NCBI RefSeq assembly: GCF_005491705.1
Contig: NZ_CP028092.1
Span: 3,596,001-3,660,000 of the forward strand
Reading direction: 5' to 3'
From: Pontibacter sp. SGAir0037
GTDB lineage: Bacteria > Bacteroidota > Bacteroidia > Cytophagales > Hymenobacteraceae
Length of the DNA stretch: 64,000 nt
Each line of letters begins with the position of its first letter. Within the stretch, counting starts at the first letter, position 1. Of the stretch, positions 25,903 to 36,259 are shown piece after piece. Made by a program: the position numbers and the translations under genes. The notes beneath the pieces are model-generated. The model was not told the DNA's origin and did not search any database. It saw only the letters and a list, made by a program, of their open reading frames with translations.

Positions 25903-28134
25903 CTAACGGGTTGCAGTTACCGCTTCTCTTGCTTTGTAAGCTGCCACACCAGCATCTAGGAAGTTTACAAAGTTGGCTACATGAAGGTCGTACGCAATCG
26001 GGTTTACCAGTACATTCTCGTTCTCATCCATCAGCACATAATATGGCTGCGCATTTACGTTAAATTTGGTGATCTGGTAGTCGGCGTATTTTTTCCCAAG
26101 CGTTGTCTTTTCCTTTCCGTCGTAGCTGCTGGTATACCATTCACTTTGGGCCAGCTCTGTTTTATCATCCACATACAAGGCCACCACGACAAAGTTTTCC
26201 TGTAAGCGCTGCAGCACCTGCGGATCAGACCAGACACGAGCTTCCATTTCGCGGCAGTTTACACAACCGTGTCCGGTAAAGTCGATAAAGATGGGCTTTC
26301 CCTGTTCTGCAGCACAACGCTTTGCCTGCTCCAGGTCAAAATAGCCTTGCAGGCCGTGCGGCAGCTCCAGGAAATCGGCGTACTTTGGCTGCTCACAAAG
26401 CTGATCAGTTACAGGTGTGCCTGCTCCTCCTCCATTCTGCCGAACAATGGCATTCAGGTCGAAGTCGTGTGTGCTTTGCGGTGGCAGGTAACCTGCCAGT
26501 GCCTTGAGCGGTGCGCCAAACAAGCCTGGAATCAGGTAAACAACAAAAGCAAAGGTAGCAATGGCCAGAAACAAGCGAGACACGCTCAGGTAAGGAAGAT
26601 CAGAATCGTGAGAGAACTTCAGCTTGCCCAGCAGGTAAAAACCCATCAGCGTAAAAATCACAATCCAGAGAGCCAGGTAAACATCACGATCTAAAATTCC
26701 CCAATGGTACACCTGGTCGGCCACGCTTAAAAACTTAAGTGCAAGTGCTAACTCTATAAAGCCCAGCACTACCTTTACGGAATTTAACCAGCCACCCGAC
26801 TTGGGCAAGGTACTTAACCAGGAAGGGAAAATTGCAAATACAGTAAAGGGTAAGGCAAAGGCTAAAGAGAAGCCAAACATGCCTACTACAGGTCGTAAGG
26901 TTTCCCCTCCTGCCGATGCTACCAATATACTACCTACTATTGGCCCGGTGCAGGAGAAAGAAACCAGCACCAGCGTAAATGCCATAAAAAACAAACCTAA
27001 AAAACCTCCGCGGTCTGCCTGTGCATCCACTTTTGTCAGGAAAGAGCTCGGGAGTGTGATTTCGAACAACCCGAAGAACGACATGGCAAAAATAATGAAT
27101 ACAGAGAAAAAGATAAGGTTAGGCAGCCAGTGTGTACTAATAAAGTTCGCTCCGTCGGCACCAAAAAGTTTTGCCACGACCGTACCCACTAATGTATAAA
27201 TGGCAATAATGGAAATGCCATAAAGAAAGGCTTTAAAAATTCCCTGTGCTCTGTTAGCACTGCCCCCTGTAAAGAAGCTCACCGTCATGGGAATCATCGG
27301 GAAGACACATGGCGTTAACAGTGCTCCCAAGCCAAAGATAAAAGCGACCAAAAAAAAACCGAAAAGGCTTTCAGAACTATTGTCTGTACCTGTTACTGGC
27401 AAAACAGGTGCTTCTGAAGCTGCACCGGCACCATTTCCGGAAGAAGCCGCTAATGTTGTGGTGTCTTGCGTAGCTGCTTCAGTAGTTGCCAAATCATTGT
27501 CTGCTACCGCAGCGGCCTCGTCGGCAGGCACTGATTCTGTACCAATACCTGGCGTTTGTGCCCCGGATGGTTCTTGTGTTTTTTGCGGAGCCGCCTCCGG
27601 TTTTTGCTCAGGTTGAGCAGGCGTTGCAACCGGAGCAGCTGCTGCTACCTGTATCTGGCTGTTATCAAAAGTAAAGCTGTCGTCAAACGGAATACATTTT
27701 CCGTCTACATCAGTACATACCTGGTATTCGTAAGTTCCTTTTACCAGCAGGTTTGGCTGGAGCACCTTAATTTTCTGCCGAAACTGCGCTGTACCTACAA
27801 AATAAGTATATTCACCGTCCCATAGCTCATCGTATTTTTTCTTTGGATTTACAGGCTTTACCTTACCCACCAGCTCGTAAGACGGGTGTTTGGTAAATTT
27901 AAATTCTGTTACCATCGGCCCCAGATCAGGATCAAAATCGGTGGAGTACAAATACCAGTTTTTATCGATGCGCACATTAAAGATCAACTCTACTTCTTCG
28001 CCTACTTTAACCTGTTTATCAGAAACTGCATAGCTCCAGACTGCTGGCTTCAGAATCTGAGCCTGTGTGAACAGCGATATAGCCATCAGTAAAAAAGTAA
28101 ATACAAACGGCTTTAAAAGGAATGTTCTATTCAT
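25903..28134 (-). CDS. dsbD: Thiol:disulfide interchange protein DsbD
   Basis: 743 residues from the ATG at 28134, which begins directly with a signal peptide (MNRTFLLKPFVFTFLLMAIS). Domains in order: N-terminal immunoglobulin-like DsbD alpha domain (~27-150), an Ala/Pro/Gln-rich linker (~165-230), an eight-helix CcdA-like membrane domain with cysteines in LTPCVFPMIP and VSFSCTGPIVG, and a C-terminal thioredoxin domain with CVNC in GHGCVNCREME. It passes electrons from cytosolic thioredoxin to the periplasm. An upstream ATG at 28164 adds a non-signal-like leader and is rejected. Confidence 0.95.
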   Translation of the reverse strand: MNRTFLLKPFVFTFLLMAISLFTQAQILKPAVWSYAVSDKQVKVGEEVELIFNVRIDKNWYLYSTDFDPDLGPMVTEFKFTKHPSYELVGKVKPVNPKKKYDELWDGEYTYFVGTAQFRQKIKVLQPNLLVKGTYEYQVCTDVDGKCIPFDDSFTFDNSQIQVAAAAPVATPAQPEQKPEAAPQKTQEPSGAQTPGIGTESVPADEAAAVADNDLATTEAATQDTTTLAASSGNGAGAASEAPVLPVTGTDNSSESLFGFFLVAFIFGLGALLTPCVFPMIPMTVSFFTGGSANRAQGIFKAFLYGISIIAIYTLVGTVVAKLFGADGANFISTHWLPNLIFFSVFIIFAMSFFGLFEITLPSSFLTKVDAQADRGGFLGLFFMAFTLVLVSFSCTGPIVGSILVASAGGETLRPVVGMFGFSLAFALPFTVFAIFPSWLSTLPKSGGWLNSVKVVLGFIELALALKFLSVADQVYHWGILDRDVYLALWIVIFTLMGFYLLGKLKFSHDSDLPYLSVSRLFLAIATFAFVVYLIPGLFGAPLKALAGYLPPQSTHDFDLNAIVRQNGGGAGTPVTDQLCEQPKYADFLELPHGLQGYFDLEQAKRCAAEQGKPIFIDFTGHGCVNCREMEARVWSDPQVLQRLQENFVVVALYVDDKTELAQSEWYTSSYDGKEKTTLGKKYADYQITKFNVNAQPYYVLMDENENVLVNPIAYDLHVANFVNFLDAGVAAYKAREAVTATR

Positions 28135-28688
28135 GTTGGTTGATTCGTATATAAAATTCTGCACCTGTTGTTAATCAACATAAGACAGTGAAATTACCTT
28201 TAGAAGGAAGTACAAAAATAAAGAAATTAAACTGAAAGAATACAGTAACGTGTTGCCTGCTTTCCATATCAGACAAACACCTCCTGCAGCAAGCCTAAAA
28301 TAAGCAAAGCCTCTATAAACACATATTTCCTGGTTCGCCTCCAGGTACAAAGCTTTGCCCACTGTTACCTGGCACCTTGTTTCCCACATTATAACAGCTA
28401 GCAAGTATAAATGGTGTTTCAGCATAAAGAAATAAATGAAGCACCTGGTTTACATCCAAATAACAAAGGCTAAGCAACACCAGATAAAAAGCTGATTAAC
28501 AGTTATTTAAGCAAATAATAAATTTAATATCCCTAATTACTTAGTGTATTAGCATTAAAATTATGCTACTCTACATATTAAATTTATTCATTCGCTAATT
28601 AACATACTACGCACCTGTAAATCAGGAATTTAATTCGGGCTGTAAATGTATTGCAAAAACTCAGAAGCAATGAAGGTACAACTACTGT
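28135..28688. other. AT-rich intergenic stretch between divergent genes
   Basis: 554 bases with no convincing gene. An 84-codon minus-strand frame at 28171-28425 has no recognisable domain and a poor start. The right half (28490-28690) is very AT-rich and probably holds the promoter of the 105-residue gene. No clear TAnnTTTG found for either direction. Confidence 0.6.
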
Positions 28689-29006
28689 ATGAATCTAAAT
28701 TTACAAAACAACCAGTATCAAACTGCAACCCTTGTAACAGAATGTGGTAGAGAGTTCGAGAATACATTTAAAGCGATTAAGCTGATTCGGGACGAGCACC
28801 ATAACTTTCACATCATTTACAGAACATATGCCAACGAGTATATCTATACATTCTGTAATCCTTTACAGGACACCTATCCTAATGCACATACCTTTAAACT
28901 GATATCAGAAGCAGAGGCTAAAAAAATATTCCTGAGCAGATTATCGGCAGAAAATGTAAGAGAACTGTTTGACTCTGCTGAAAAGGAAAGTAATAGCAGC
29001 TACTAA
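28689..29006 (+). CDS. Hypothetical protein
   Basis: 105 residues, soluble, no signal peptide: ATLVTECGREFENTFKAIKL, then FHIIYRTYANEYIYTF and KLISEAEAKKIFLSRLSAEN, an alternation of strands and helices with aromatic residues. I do not recognise a family. The start is ATG 28689. The next gene follows after 159 bases on the same strand. Confidence 0.7.
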   Translation: MNLNLQNNQYQTATLVTECGREFENTFKAIKLIRDEHHNFHIIYRTYANEYIYTFCNPLQDTYPNAHTFKLISEAEAKKIFLSRLSAENVRELFDSAEKESNSSY

Positions 29007-29165
29007 GGCTGGTAATAAATTAAATATTCTATATCCTTTTGTCTTTTCAGCTACGGTATACGTACTTTGTAGCAAACTAAACGGGCTGTCGCATCTGCAT
29101 TTGCAGCCATTGTGCTTTTATATGTATATTTATCTATAAACGTATTTTGCACAGCCCCACTTGCT

Positions 29166-30485
29166 ATGATTCTAAATATTATTGTGACCATAGTCCTGGT
29201 TCTCCTGAACGGCTTTTTCGTGGCCGCTGAGTTTGCCATTGTAAAAGTACGATCGTCACAGATAGAACTCCGGGCCCAGGCCGGCCATTCGATGGCTAAA
29301 CTTGCCCAGCACATGCTGGGCCATCTGGATGCATACTTATCTGCCACACAACTAGGTATCACGCTGGCATCGCTTGGTTTGGGCTGGATCGGTGAAAGTG
29401 TGGTTGCACAGATCATCATCAACATCATGCATGCTTTCGGCTTTCAGGGAAGCGACGCACTTGCTCACCAGATTGCGTTACCATTTTCTTTTGCCCTGAT
29501 TACAGTGCTGCACATTGTATTCGGAGAACTGGCACCTAAATCTATCGCGATACAACGATCCGAGTCTACGACATTGGCAGTAGCCCTTCCGCTTCGCTTC
29601 TTCTATGTATTATTTATTCCTTTTATATGGTTGCTGAACGGCCTGGCAAACTTGGTGCTCAGAGGAATGGGTATACGCCCTATGCATGGTGTTGAGGTAC
29701 ACACGGCCGAAGAACTCCGCCTGCTTTTTGAACAAAGTGCTGAGAGCGGCCAGATTATAGAGTCGCAGCAGGAGCTGATTGAGAACGTATTTCAGTTTAA
29801 CGAACGCATGGTAAAGCAGATACTGGTGCCGCGCACCCGTATGGTAGCCATAGACGTGAACATTAAAGAAGAAGACCTGATGCAGGTAATCCATACAGAA
29901 GGTTACTCGCGCCTGCCTGTGTATGACGGTACCGTAGACAACATTGTTGGGGTGCTTTATGTCAAAGACCTGCTTAGCTTGATGCGCTTAGGTGAACCAA
30001 TTATTATCTCCAAGCTCATGCGCCAGGCTTACTTTGTTCCTGAAACGAAAAAGATCAACCGGCTGCTACAGCAATTCCAGCGCCGCCACATGCATATTGC
30101 CATTGTAACCGATGAGTTTGGCGGTGTATCCGGTATTGTAACAATTGAGGATATTATTGAGGAACTGGTGGGTGAGATCCAGGATGAGTATGATGAAGAG
30201 GTGCCGATTGTAGAACTGGTGAATGATTTTGAGTATAAAGTAAACGGAGCCGCTGCTATCTCAGACGCAAACGATTACCTACCCTACCCGCTGCCGGAAG
30301 GCGAAGATTACGAAACCGTAGGCGGACTTATTACCATGATTTACGGACAAATACCGGAAAACCTGAACGAGATTGCCAGCTTTAATGAATACGATGTGCG
30401 GGTAACCGAAAAAACAGACCGCCGTGTAGAATGGGTGTTATTTAAAGTAAAAGAGGAATACCAGGAAGAGGTTACCGAAAGGTAA
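29166..30485 (+). CDS. HlyC/CorC-family membrane protein (CNNM plus CBS domains)
   Basis: 439 residues from ATG 29166. Three to four membrane helices make the CNNM domain (MILNIIVTIVLVLLNGFFVA, FSFALITVLHIVFGELAPKS), followed by a CBS pair (VPRTRMVAIDVNIKEEDLMQ, EGYSRLPVYDGTVDNIVGVL, IVTDEFGGVSGIVTIEDIIE) and the C-terminal CorC/HlyC transporter-associated domain ending near VEWVLFKVKE. Family members are implicated in Mg/Co efflux; the old 'hemolysin' label is not supported. The frame also extends to ATG 29112, but those 18 residues are not family-like. Converges on the carbonic anhydrase gene with four bases between stops. Confidence 0.95.
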   Translation: MILNIIVTIVLVLLNGFFVAAEFAIVKVRSSQIELRAQAGHSMAKLAQHMLGHLDAYLSATQLGITLASLGLGWIGESVVAQIIINIMHAFGFQGSDALAHQIALPFSFALITVLHIVFGELAPKSIAIQRSESTTLAVALPLRFFYVLFIPFIWLLNGLANLVLRGMGIRPMHGVEVHTAEELRLLFEQSAESGQIIESQQELIENVFQFNERMVKQILVPRTRMVAIDVNIKEEDLMQVIHTEGYSRLPVYDGTVDNIVGVLYVKDLLSLMRLGEPIIISKLMRQAYFVPETKKINRLLQQFQRRHMHIAIVTDEFGGVSGIVTIEDIIEELVGEIQDEYDEEVPIVELVNDFEYKVNGAAAISDANDYLPYPLPEGEDYETVGGLITMIYGQIPENLNEIASFNEYDVRVTEKTDRRVEWVLFKVKEEYQEEVTER

Positions 30486-30489
30486 TTTC

Positions 30490-31008
30490 CTACTGCGAGT
30501 CTGTAAACCAGCTGCCATACATCACATAATTACCGGCTACTTTATCCAGACCATCTATTTGCTCCTGGCTAAGCTGCTTTACTTTTTTGGCGGGTATACC
30601 TGCATATATCCAGCCCGATTCGCAAACAGTATTTTCCAACACAATAGCTCCGGCTGCCACAATGGTGTTCTTTTGCACCAGGGCATTATCCATAACAATA
30701 GAGCCCATGCCCACCAACACATTGTCTTCTATTGTACAACCATGCACAATGGCATTATGGCCAACAGATACATTGTTACCAATAGTAGTAGCAGCCTTCT
30801 GGTAAGTACAATGGATAACGGCACCATCCTGAATATTAGATCTGTTGCCAATTCGGATGCTGTTTACATCACCCCGGATAACAGCATTAAACCAGACCGA
30901 ACAATCATCTCCTAAAACAACATCTCCAACAATTGTAGCATTTTCGGCAACAAAGCAATTGTTACCGAACTCCGGGCTTATACCTTTTACAGGAAGAATA
31001 ACAGGCAT
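30490..31008 (-). CDS. Gamma carbonic anhydrase family protein
   Basis: 172 residues of left-handed beta-helix hexapeptide repeats (VGDVVLGDDCSVWFNAVIRG, IRIGNRSNIQDGAVIHCTYQ, TIGNNVSVGHNAIVHGCTIE). The three expected zinc His are visible: IHC, GHN and VHG. Members are carbonic anhydrases or carnitine-operon-type acyl transferases; hydration of CO2 is the best guess but not proven. Lies downstream of the radical SAM gene on the same strand (39-base gap). Confidence 0.93.
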   Translation of the reverse strand: MPVILPVKGISPEFGNNCFVAENATIVGDVVLGDDCSVWFNAVIRGDVNSIRIGNRSNIQDGAVIHCTYQKAATTIGNNVSVGHNAIVHGCTIEDNVLVGMGSIVMDNALVQKNTIVAAGAIVLENTVCESGWIYAGIPAKKVKQLSQEQIDGLDKVAGNYVMYGSWFTDSQ

Positions 31009-31047
31009 TTGTACTTTTATTTATAAATGATGATTAGAAATGATGCG

Positions 31048-32031
31048 CTAAAAAGGCAGTAAACGCTTCCAGGTTCCTTTGTAAAGATTATACTTTAACG
31101 TACTTGGCAGCGCTTCCCAGAAATACTTGTTTACTTCAACGGCAAAGCTTGGTTGCATGTAGCAGTTAATGGTACAGCCTTCGCAACCTGGCAGTCTGCC
31201 TTCCAGTGCTTTTAAGGCCTCTACCTCTTTAGAAGTATACAGCTCAAACAAATTACCGTTTATCGGGAAGCTTTTCTCGCCCAGGTGATAACACGGAACC
31301 ACCAGTTCATTTTCCGGGGATATCACAAGTGTAGTGCTTGCCGCTTTACACACAGGTTTATCTATATGGTTGCCGCCATCGCGGCGCAACTGCACAAAGC
31401 CATCATTCAGGTATACCTGCCTGCGCTTGCCAAAAGCCGTCAGAAAATCCAACTCTTGCTCTGTTAGTCGCTCACCGGCATCAATATCATTATACTCAAA
31501 AGCAGGGTTCAGGATCAGCAGCAGCTTGTTTGGCAGGATAATCTTCTCGTAAACCTCTTCCAGTTCGTTCAGGTTATGTTTAAAAACGGTAAAAAGAATA
31601 TCCGGTCGTTCTCCTAAACTTTTTGCTACTTCGATAGATTGCATTACAAAGTCGTAGCAAGCCACACCTCTGCCTGTATCATGCGTCTCTTTATGAACAG
31701 AATCCAAGGAAAAATGCAGCATATCCACTTTTCCTTTAAGCCGTTGTGCCAGCTTGGGGTAAAGCATGCCATTTGTTGTAAGGGTAGTAATAAAACCCAT
31801 ATCGTGTGCCATGCCCAGCATCTCATCAATCTGCCGATGCAACAAGGGCTCACCACCTGTAAAATCGATTACCTGTACGCCCAGCCGCTTCATATCCAGC
31901 AGGTTTTGCCGCACATCTTCTAGTGTAATGTAAGGCGAGGGCTTTTCCCAAATATCGCAGAATGAGCACTTTGCATTACAGCGGTAGGTAACATAGTAGT
32001 TGCAAAGTACAGGCTTCTTGGTTAAACGCAT
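31048..32031 (-). CDS. Radical SAM protein with SPASM-like C-terminus
   Basis: 327 residues. Canonical cluster motif CNAKCSFC (Cys 18, 22, 25), SAM-binding TGGEPLLH, TLTTNGML, and HFSLDSVHKETHD. The C-terminal part holds several Cys (PVCKAAS, VVPCYHLG, GCEGCTINCYMQPSF) that likely bind an auxiliary cluster as in SPASM/Twitch proteins. The substrate is unknown; no precursor peptide or modification partner is visible nearby. Close to gamma carbonic anhydrase and probably co-transcribed with it. Confidence 0.9.
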   Translation of the reverse strand: MRLTKKPVLCNYYVTYRCNAKCSFCDIWEKPSPYITLEDVRQNLLDMKRLGVQVIDFTGGEPLLHRQIDEMLGMAHDMGFITTLTTNGMLYPKLAQRLKGKVDMLHFSLDSVHKETHDTGRGVACYDFVMQSIEVAKSLGERPDILFTVFKHNLNELEEVYEKIILPNKLLLILNPAFEYNDIDAGERLTEQELDFLTAFGKRRQVYLNDGFVQLRRDGGNHIDKPVCKAASTTLVISPENELVVPCYHLGEKSFPINGNLFELYTSKEVEALKALEGRLPGCEGCTINCYMQPSFAVEVNKYFWEALPSTLKYNLYKGTWKRLLPF

Positions 32032-32252
32032 AGCTCTTTCAGGTTTCCAGCATCTAAATTATAAATAATGTCTGAGGAATACAGGCAAAATATGTTTTAA
32101 ACGCAGGCTGTACAATTATGGGCAACTTAAACTGACTGTTATCTGCCAAACATGCTTTTTCGGAGGCTCACCCTTATAGCTAGTTTAGCAGAAAATTTTA
32201 TTCTGAGATGCAGTAATTTACCTATACTTGCCACTGAACTTTAACAAAGACT

Positions 32253-32645
32253 ATGGAAAACAACAGATTAAACATCTCTTCGGGTGCCGTATGGGAAGAC
32301 CTTATCGGCTATAGCCGGGCTGTAAAAGCAGGGCCATTTATAGAAGTAGCAGGCACCACAGCAACCGAAGGGGACATTGTTATTGGAAAGGGTGATGCTT
32401 ACGAACAGACAAAGTATATTCTGAAAAAAATAGAAAAAGCCTTGCAGGAGGCTGGTGCCACCCTACAACAGGTAATCAGAACCCGTATCTACGTAACCGA
32501 TATCAGCCAGTGGGAAGCTGTTGGTCGTGCACATGGCGAGTTCTTTCACGCTATTAAACCAGCTTCCACATTAATAGAGGTTAAGGCACTCATTCATCCG
32601 GAGCAGTTAGTAGAGATAGAAGCAAGTGCCATTGTATGGCCTTAG
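32253..32645 (+). CDS. RidA/YjgF-family protein lacking the catalytic Arg
   Basis: 130 residues of the trimeric YjgF/RidA fold: VAGTTATEGDIVIGKGDAYE, TKYILKKIEKALQEAGATLQ, VIRTRIYVTDISQWEAVGRA, and IEVKALIHPEQLVEIEASAI. In true RidA enamine/imine deaminases the block before IEVxxL reads PxRS with an essential Arg; here it reads KPASTLIEV, with Ser in the Arg place. So the deaminase activity is doubtful and it belongs to a Rid subfamily of unknown role. Monocistronic by position. Confidence 0.92.
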   Translation: MENNRLNISSGAVWEDLIGYSRAVKAGPFIEVAGTTATEGDIVIGKGDAYEQTKYILKKIEKALQEAGATLQQVIRTRIYVTDISQWEAVGRAHGEFFHAIKPASTLIEVKALIHPEQLVEIEASAIVWP

Positions 32646-32936
32646 CCGCGGCACCACAGCTAGTTACATACATGAGCTTATTGCACCCGATACACCACCT
32701 TATATAAATATTAAGATAAGTATATATTTAACGGTGGTTTGATTATTTTTAAATTCCTTTTAGTTAATTTTCGGCAACTAATCCCATTTTAGGTTACCAG
32801 GCATCGGGTTTCTGAAGCAACCTGATGCACAGGTGAAACCCTATATTTTTATTGTGGCGTATGAAAATATAACCTGGTACGTTATCAGACTTAAAAACTT
32901 AGCAAAATAAAACTGTTGAATTAAATTTATCCATTT

Positions 32937-33542
32937 ATGAAATCTTTTCTTTTAACAATCCTGGCTGTCATTACACTACATATGTCAGCTCAAGCACAGT
33001 TCTCACTTGGTATCAAGGGAGGTGTAAGTTCTTCTAAAGTTTCCATTGATGGAACTGACAACACGTCTCAATACAGGGATCCACAAAACATTACCGGTTA
33101 CCACGGTGGCCTCTTCGCCCGGATTCAGGTAGCCAGCATCTTTATTCAGCCCGAAGCACTGTTTGCGTCTTCAGGAGGTAAAATTACCTTTATGGATCAG
33201 ACAACTGCCACTCCTACCAACTCAGAAGAAGAGTTTAAATTTTCCAGATTAGATGTTCCGGTTACAGTTGGTGTTAACTTACTGAATTTCTTTAGAGTGC
33301 AGGCTGGCCCGGTTGCCTCTATCATGCTGAATGAGTATGAAGGCACCGACAGAAGCCTTGAAAGCTACAAAAGCAAAACTGATTTTGGTTTACAGGCTGG
33401 TGTAGGTATAGATATTTCGAGCCTGACACTCGACCTGCGCTACGAGCGCATTAAGCGCAACTTCACCTCCTCTTTAAGTACTGATCCTTCTGTGTTAAAC
33501 GAACAGTTTATCCTGAGCTTAGGCTATAAGTTTATAAAGTAA
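32937..33542 (+). CDS. Outer-membrane beta-barrel protein (PorT-like/OmpW-type fold)
   Basis: 201 residues with a signal peptide (MKSFLLTILAVITLHMSAQA) and a barrel of alternating strands: FSLGIKGGVSSSKVSI, GYHGGLFARIQVASIFIQPE, LDVPVTVGVNLLNFFRVQAG, and a C-terminal strand LSLGYKFIK typical of outer-membrane insertion. Matches the porin-family/outer-membrane beta-barrel group (PF13568) common in Bacteroidota. Substrate unknown. Strong terminator follows. Confidence 0.9.
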   Translation: MKSFLLTILAVITLHMSAQAQFSLGIKGGVSSSKVSIDGTDNTSQYRDPQNITGYHGGLFARIQVASIFIQPEALFASSGGKITFMDQTTATPTNSEEEFKFSRLDVPVTVGVNLLNFFRVQAGPVASIMLNEYEGTDRSLESYKSKTDFGLQAGVGIDISSLTLDLRYERIKRNFTSSLSTDPSVLNEQFILSLGYKFIK

Positions 33543-33555
33543 TTTTAGCTAGCTA

Positions 33556-33606
33556 AAAAGGAAGAGGCGCTTTGCAAGACACATATGCAAAGCGCCTCTT
33601 CCTTTT
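33556..33606. terminator. Terminator between convergent barrel and AbgT genes
   Basis: 21-bp perfect stem (33556-33576 with 33586-33606) enclosing a nine-base loop, A-rich before and T-rich after. Confidence 0.92.
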
Positions 33607-33678
33607 ATGTCAGGTTAAATAGTATCAGAACTTCCTCGATCTAATTCGCAATACGCTCCATTCATAATCAGCTCCGCA

Positions 33679-35205
33679 CTAAGGCATGTACATTTGAGCT
33701 CCCGGGCCTATAGGCAACTCCAGCAATATCCAGATGATCAGCAGAATGGTCCAGCCAATAAAGAAGGCCACTGTGTATGGCAGCATGGTAGAAATAACCG
33801 TTCCGATACCTGCTTTTTTATCGTACCGTTGTATAAAGGCCACAATCAGTGCGAAATAAGACATCATAGGGGAAATAATGTTGGTCACGCTATCGCCTAT
33901 ACGGTAAGCTACCTGCGTAAACTCTGGTGTATACCCCAGCAGCATGAACATAGGGATAAAAACAGGCGCCATAATTGCCCATTTGGCCGAGGCACTACCC
34001 ATTACCAGGTTAATGACAGCTGCCACCAGTATAAACATGATCATAAGCGGGATATCGCTCAACCCCATTGTTTTAAGCACATCTGCACCATTAATGGCTA
34101 ATATCAGCCCCAGGTTTGTCCAGTTGAAATAAGCCACAAATTGCGCCGCAAAGAATACCAGCACAATATAAGAACCCAAGGTTTCCATTGATTTGGACAT
34201 ACCCCGCATCACATCACTGTCGTTTTTAATAGTTTTAGCTCCTATGCCGTATGCGATACCCGCAATGGCTGCAATCAGGAAAATGAAGGCAACTATACCC
34301 GACATAAAAGGCGAATGCAATATTTCCCCTGTTTCAGGATCGCGGAGATAGCCATTCTCAGGAATTAAACCACCCAACACAAAGGCCACCATAAGCAGCA
34401 GGGCAATGGTAGCGTAAAGCAATCCACGCTTTTCCTGCGCATTTAATCTATCAATACTTTGTGGCTTTTCATCGCCCTCATACTCTCCTAAGCGGGGCAG
34501 CACCACCTTTTCTGTTACCCAGGTACCTAAGGCTGCAATAATAAAGGTAGAGGCAAACATAAAGTAATAGTTGGCAGCAGGGTTTACGGTATACTCCGGG
34601 TCGATAATTCTGGCAGCTTCTGTAGATAAACCTGCTAAAAGCGGATCTACTGTACCAAGCAGCAAATTGGCACTATAGCCACCCGACACACCGGCAAAGG
34701 CAGCTGCCAGGCCACCCAGTGGATGACGACCCGCAGCCAGGAAGATAACGGCAGCCAAAGGCACCAGCAGCACATAGCCTACCTCACTGGCAGTATTGGA
34801 GATTACACCTGCAAACACAATTACAAAGGTGAGAAGGCGCTTCGGAGACGACAGCACCACCAGGCGCAGCACCGCACCAATCAGCCCTGTGCCCTCGGCT
34901 ATACCTATACCTAATAAAGATACCAGCACTGTACCCAGCGGAGCAAAGGCTGTGAAATTAGTAACCATCCGGGTCAGGATCATGTGCAGACCCTCTGTTG
35001 ATAAAAGGTTAACAGGTGTTACAACCTCTCCTGTACCCGGGTGTGTAACAGCCATATCGAACTGACTGGCTACCCAGGATAAAATAATAACAAGTAAGGC
35101 AAAACCAGCAAACAAAGTAGCCGGGTGTGGCAGGGCATTTCCGATTCGCTCAACTACCGATAAAAACTTGTCGATAGCAGATCTTTTCTTTTGTATTTGG
35201 CTCAT
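33679..35205 (-). CDS. AbgT family transporter
   Basis: 508 residues from ATG 35205 ([20 protein letters not shown]). About ten or more membrane helices, with family segments [76 protein letters not shown] and [18 protein letters not shown]. coli AbgT imports p-aminobenzoyl-glutamate; related MtrF/YdaH homologues export antimetabolites such as sulfonamides, so the substrate here is open. An upstream ATG at 35253 lengthens it by 16 non-family residues and is rejected. Followed by an LD-carboxypeptidase in the opposite orientation. Confidence 0.95.
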   Translation of the reverse strand: MSQIQKKRSAIDKFLSVVERIGNALPHPATLFAGFALLVIILSWVASQFDMAVTHPGTGEVVTPVNLLSTEGLHMILTRMVTNFTAFAPLGTVLVSLLGIGIAEGTGLIGAVLRLVVLSSPKRLLTFVIVFAGVISNTASEVGYVLLVPLAAVIFLAAGRHPLGGLAAAFAGVSGGYSANLLLGTVDPLLAGLSTEAARIIDPEYTVNPAANYYFMFASTFIIAALGTWVTEKVVLPRLGEYEGDEKPQSIDRLNAQEKRGLLYATIALLLMVAFVLGGLIPENGYLRDPETGEILHSPFMSGIVAFIFLIAAIAGIAYGIGAKTIKNDSDVMRGMSKSMETLGSYIVLVFFAAQFVAYFNWTNLGLILAINGADVLKTMGLSDIPLMIMFILVAAVINLVMGSASAKWAIMAPVFIPMFMLLGYTPEFTQVAYRIGDSVTNIISPMMSYFALIVAFIQRYDKKAGIGTVISTMLPYTVAFFIGWTILLIIWILLELPIGPGAQMYMP

Positions 35206-35362
35206 AAAAATTAATTCGATAACAGCGGAAACCTGAGCAGCACTTAAGCTCAATTGTAGCTCCCTGCTATATTTAAGGTTCCGAATTTGTCTAAAAAAAA
35301 GCAGGCTAGCAAATTGTCGTTCAAAAAGGCTTAACTTCGCTTGCTACTATTCCAGATATCTT

Positions 35363-36256
35363 ATGCTAAAACCACTCCGGCAGGGAGACAAAATTGCCAT
35401 TATTTCAACAGCCCGAAAGATAGCACTTCCAGAACTAGAAGCTGCCGTTCAGACGTTTGAACAGTGGGGTTTAGAGGTGGTGCTGGGGAAAACCATTGGA
35501 GCCAGCTACAACCAATTTGCCGGAGACGATGCGCTGCGGCTAGAAGACCTGCAGCAAATGCTGGACAATCCCGCTATCAAAGGTATTGTTTGTGCAAGAG
35601 GCGGCTATGGCACCAGCCGCATTATAGATCAAGTCGACTTCAGCTCTTTTGTAAGCAATCCGAAGTGGATTGTAGGCTTCAGCGATGTAACCACCTTACA
35701 TAGCCATGTGCATAATTTAGGCATAGAATCCATTCATGCCATTATGCCAGTCCTTTTTTCCAGAGAGGGGTCTGAGGCGGCAAAAGAGAGTTTGCGCCAG
35801 CTGCTCTTCGGTGAGGCAATTGCTTATACCGCGCCACCTCATGCTTTTAACCGCACAGGTAAGGCAAAGGGCAAAATAGTAGGAGGCAACTTATCCATGC
35901 TTCATACACTTGCAGCCACACGCTCCGACATAAGTACCCAGGGAAAGATATTATTCATAGAAGACCTGGATGAGTACCTTTACCACATCGACAGGATGCT
36001 GGTACACCTGGACAGAGCAGGTAAACTAGCCGGATTAGCCGGTCTGATAGTCGGCCACATGAGCGACATGCGCGATAATGCTATTCCTTTTGGCAAAGAT
36101 GCTTATGAAATTATTGCCGAACATGCCGGCAAATATCATTTCCCGGTGTGCTTTAACTTTCCGGTAGGCCACGAGCCTCATAATATGGCCTTGGTTTGCG
36201 GCAGAGAAGCTATACTGCACGTACAGGAAGGTGAGGTAAGGCTACAGTATACCTGA
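35363..36256 (+). CDS. LD-carboxypeptidase (peptidase family S66)
   Basis: 297 residues. The S66 triad positions are visible: Ser 107 in GFSDVTTLH, Glu 200 in FIEDLDEYLYHIDRML and His 270 in VGHEPHNMALVCG. Also CARGGYGTSRIID and the N-terminal ALPELEAAVQTFEQWGLEVV. It trims D-Ala from peptidoglycan tetrapeptides in recycling, or acts as MccF-like self-immunity peptidase; the first is the default reading. Convergent with the endonuclease gene three bases away. Confidence 0.95.
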   Translation: MLKPLRQGDKIAIISTARKIALPELEAAVQTFEQWGLEVVLGKTIGASYNQFAGDDALRLEDLQQMLDNPAIKGIVCARGGYGTSRIIDQVDFSSFVSNPKWIVGFSDVTTLHSHVHNLGIESIHAIMPVLFSREGSEAAKESLRQLLFGEAIAYTAPPHAFNRTGKAKGKIVGGNLSMLHTLAATRSDISTQGKILFIEDLDEYLYHIDRMLVHLDRAGKLAGLAGLIVGHMSDMRDNAIPFGKDAYEIIAEHAGKYHFPVCFNFPVGHEPHNMALVCGREAILHVQEGEVRLQYT

Positions 36257-36259
36257 TTT

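Noticed and set aside
28171-28425. 84-codon minus-strand frame between dsbD and the hypothetical gene
   Set aside because: No recognised domain or start signal, and it reads through AT-rich intergenic DNA; not counted as a gene.
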